Shown here: piece by piece, positions 62,645-64,000 of the stretch
Layout: the number at the start of each line of letters is the position of its first letter
Position numbering within the stretch: the first letter of the stretch is position 1
NCBI GenBank assembly: GCA_946894095.1
Contig: OX335652.1
Span: 9,509,001-9,573,000, forward strand
DNA: 64,000 nucleotides
Reading direction: 5' to 3'
DNA from: Incurvaria masculella
Lineage: Eukaryota; Arthropoda; Insecta; Lepidoptera; Incurvariidae
Notes under the pieces: generated by a model
The model's database searches: none
Seen by the model: only the letters and a program-made list of their open reading frames with translations
What the model was told of the DNA's origin: nothing
Position numbers and translations under genes: made by a program

Positions 62645-62980
62645 TTTTATCGAACTGGACGTGTATGGCTAATATCACAGTCACCGTCATGACATTAGCC
62701 CAACAGATCGCTTTCCAAAGGAATTGGGGTGCCGAGCCCTGACCTTCCCTTTATGAGTGCGGCTGCATTAAAATGGATGGAAAACACGGACGATTTTTCA
62801 TTGCCATGGTACCAACCCGTGAAAACTATACCCGACTACCTAGAAGGGAACTTCAAGTTTCACATGGATTCCATGGAATATCCAACTCAGAAAGATAAAC
62901 AATGTTGTGCATGACCGGGGCGGCGATTTGAACCCATGGCCTCTGGCATGCCAGGCAAGTTGCCAAGGCCCTGGTCTAGT
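62645..62980 (-). mobile_element. SINE with tRNA-derived head (minus orientation)
   Basis: Read on minus: CTAGACCAGGGCCTTGGCAA and CTCTGG-type loop text, then GGGTTCAAATCGCC (B box, plus about 62923-62936), then the body to TTAGCCATACACGTCCAG. A small internal deletion is present. Confidence 0.6.
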
Positions 62981-64000
62981 TGGTAGAAAGAAAATCCGTC
63001 ACTAGGTATCCTCTCTTCTCCGTGACCCTTCGCATAAAAAGGGTACCTGGCGTACGCCATACGCCGCGCTTAAGATAATAAAAGTCATGTCACAATTTGA
63101 TTGTACCGCGGCTCTACTGGCGAAAATTAATCAGTAAAATACTTATTCAGATTTAAATTAGGATATTTAAATAGTTATTTTTATATGCCTAGAGGTAAAG
63201 CCTGATTATACCCTAATTAATGTATCTAATTCTCATTAAAAATCAACGTTCGATGTTGACGTTTCAATAGCATACCTCGGTAATTAGCTGCTTTCAATTT
63301 ACCTCCTCTGTGCTATTTCAGGGTTCCCGGATCTCCGTACGTTCCCCCCACCCCTCGTACCCCGCGCCGCCTCCCCGCTCGCCCACGCCCGCGGCCAGCT
63401 GAAATTCCCGCGGCTTGTCGGTGTCAGCTTTCACTCAATTATGTACTTGATCGCTGATTCGTTTACACTTAATTGATTAATGGAGGCGATTAATAAAGCC
63501 TATGCGATGGGTCTGACTGAAATTATAATCTTAAATGTATTTTAATATTAGGTGCTGAAAGAAGTCAGATAGTTTACACGTTTATTAACTTGAAGTCATG
63601 GTATACAATTTGGACACTACGGAAGATAAAAGTATTAAGCATTCTGAACGAGTGTCTGATCATCCCAATGCCATGACCTATACAATCATCATTAATTTTA
63701 GGTAATCATGCGTAATTATAAGAACTATAAAAATGTAATATAACTAAATAAGTATTAGTAACAATAATACCACTATTCTACGTACTATTAAAAAAAACAT
63801 TCTTTAAATGTACTTGATTTTTGGTATATAATATCACTCAATGTCTGCAGGGATTTGATTTTAAAAGCATGTCCTTAAAGCACATTTTATAGATCTGAAC
63901 ATACAAAATAGACCCCAGAAACATATTGATTAGGCACTAGGCTAATATCATGCAAGACCGAATGACAGCGCATAATCTCTAGCTAAATAATACCCGGGCG
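62981..64000. other. Intergenic, C-rich patch at 63325-63420
   Basis: No coding frame supported. 63325-63420 is C/G-rich (CCGTACGTTCCCCCCACCCC; GCCCGCGGCCAGCTG) and may be regulatory or part of a repeat. The rest is AT-rich. Confidence 0.35.

Overview
This is AT-rich insect nuclear DNA, most likely from a moth or butterfly. Several things point to Lepidoptera: many copies of a short inverted-repeat element built like lepidopteran MINE-2 (AGGGTTCCGTA and TACGGAACCCT ends around a GTCY/GGAC microsatellite), a short run of the arthropod TTAGG telomere repeat, tRNA-derived SINEs, and small exons with standard GT/AG junctions in repeat-filled introns. There is no bacterial, plasmid or CRISPR content.

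Three host protein genes can be assembled from splice sites and reading phase. (1) A two-exon gene on + (10881-11659) encodes a 143-residue secreted protein with an Ig-like signature. (2) A serine protease homologue on - covers 28038 down to 12423 in nine visible exons (426 residues, 5' end not found). It keeps the chymotrypsin framework but has lost the catalytic His, Asp and Ser, and it carries a long non-protease C-terminal tail. Genes 1 and 2 converge, with stops about 760 bp apart. (3) A six-exon HAD-superfamily phosphatase on + (39678-49041; 298 residues; 4-nitrophenylphosphatase/phosphoglycolate phosphatase-like) is complete from ATG to stop, with a polyadenylation signal at 49187.

Two LTR retrotransposons dominate the middle. 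A Ty3/gypsy element (21355-26957; 530-bp LTRs with two differences seen) sits in the first visible intron of the protease homologue. Its gag has a one-base frame break, and a GGGAAAC slippery site precedes pol. A BEL/Pao element (32454-39002; LTRs 448 and 441 bp; TSD CCAAT) lies between the protease homologue and the phosphatase. It is broken by one frame shift and one in-frame stop.

The rest is mobile-element debris. From 1 to about 10 kb there are SINEs, a fold-back cluster at 7.1-7.8 kb and a dead LINE fragment. At 29.5-31.8 kb there is a nearly perfect tandem pair of a 1.1-kb non-coding unit. From 49 to 64 kb there are MINE-2 copies, SINEs, a TTAA-flanked 550-bp family and other MITEs. 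Two MITEs lie within about 15 bp of splice sites of the two large host genes. One SINE body occurs with two different promoter heads, one tRNA-like and one carrying 5S rRNA-like sequence. All calls come from reading the sequence and remembered family features. No database search was run.
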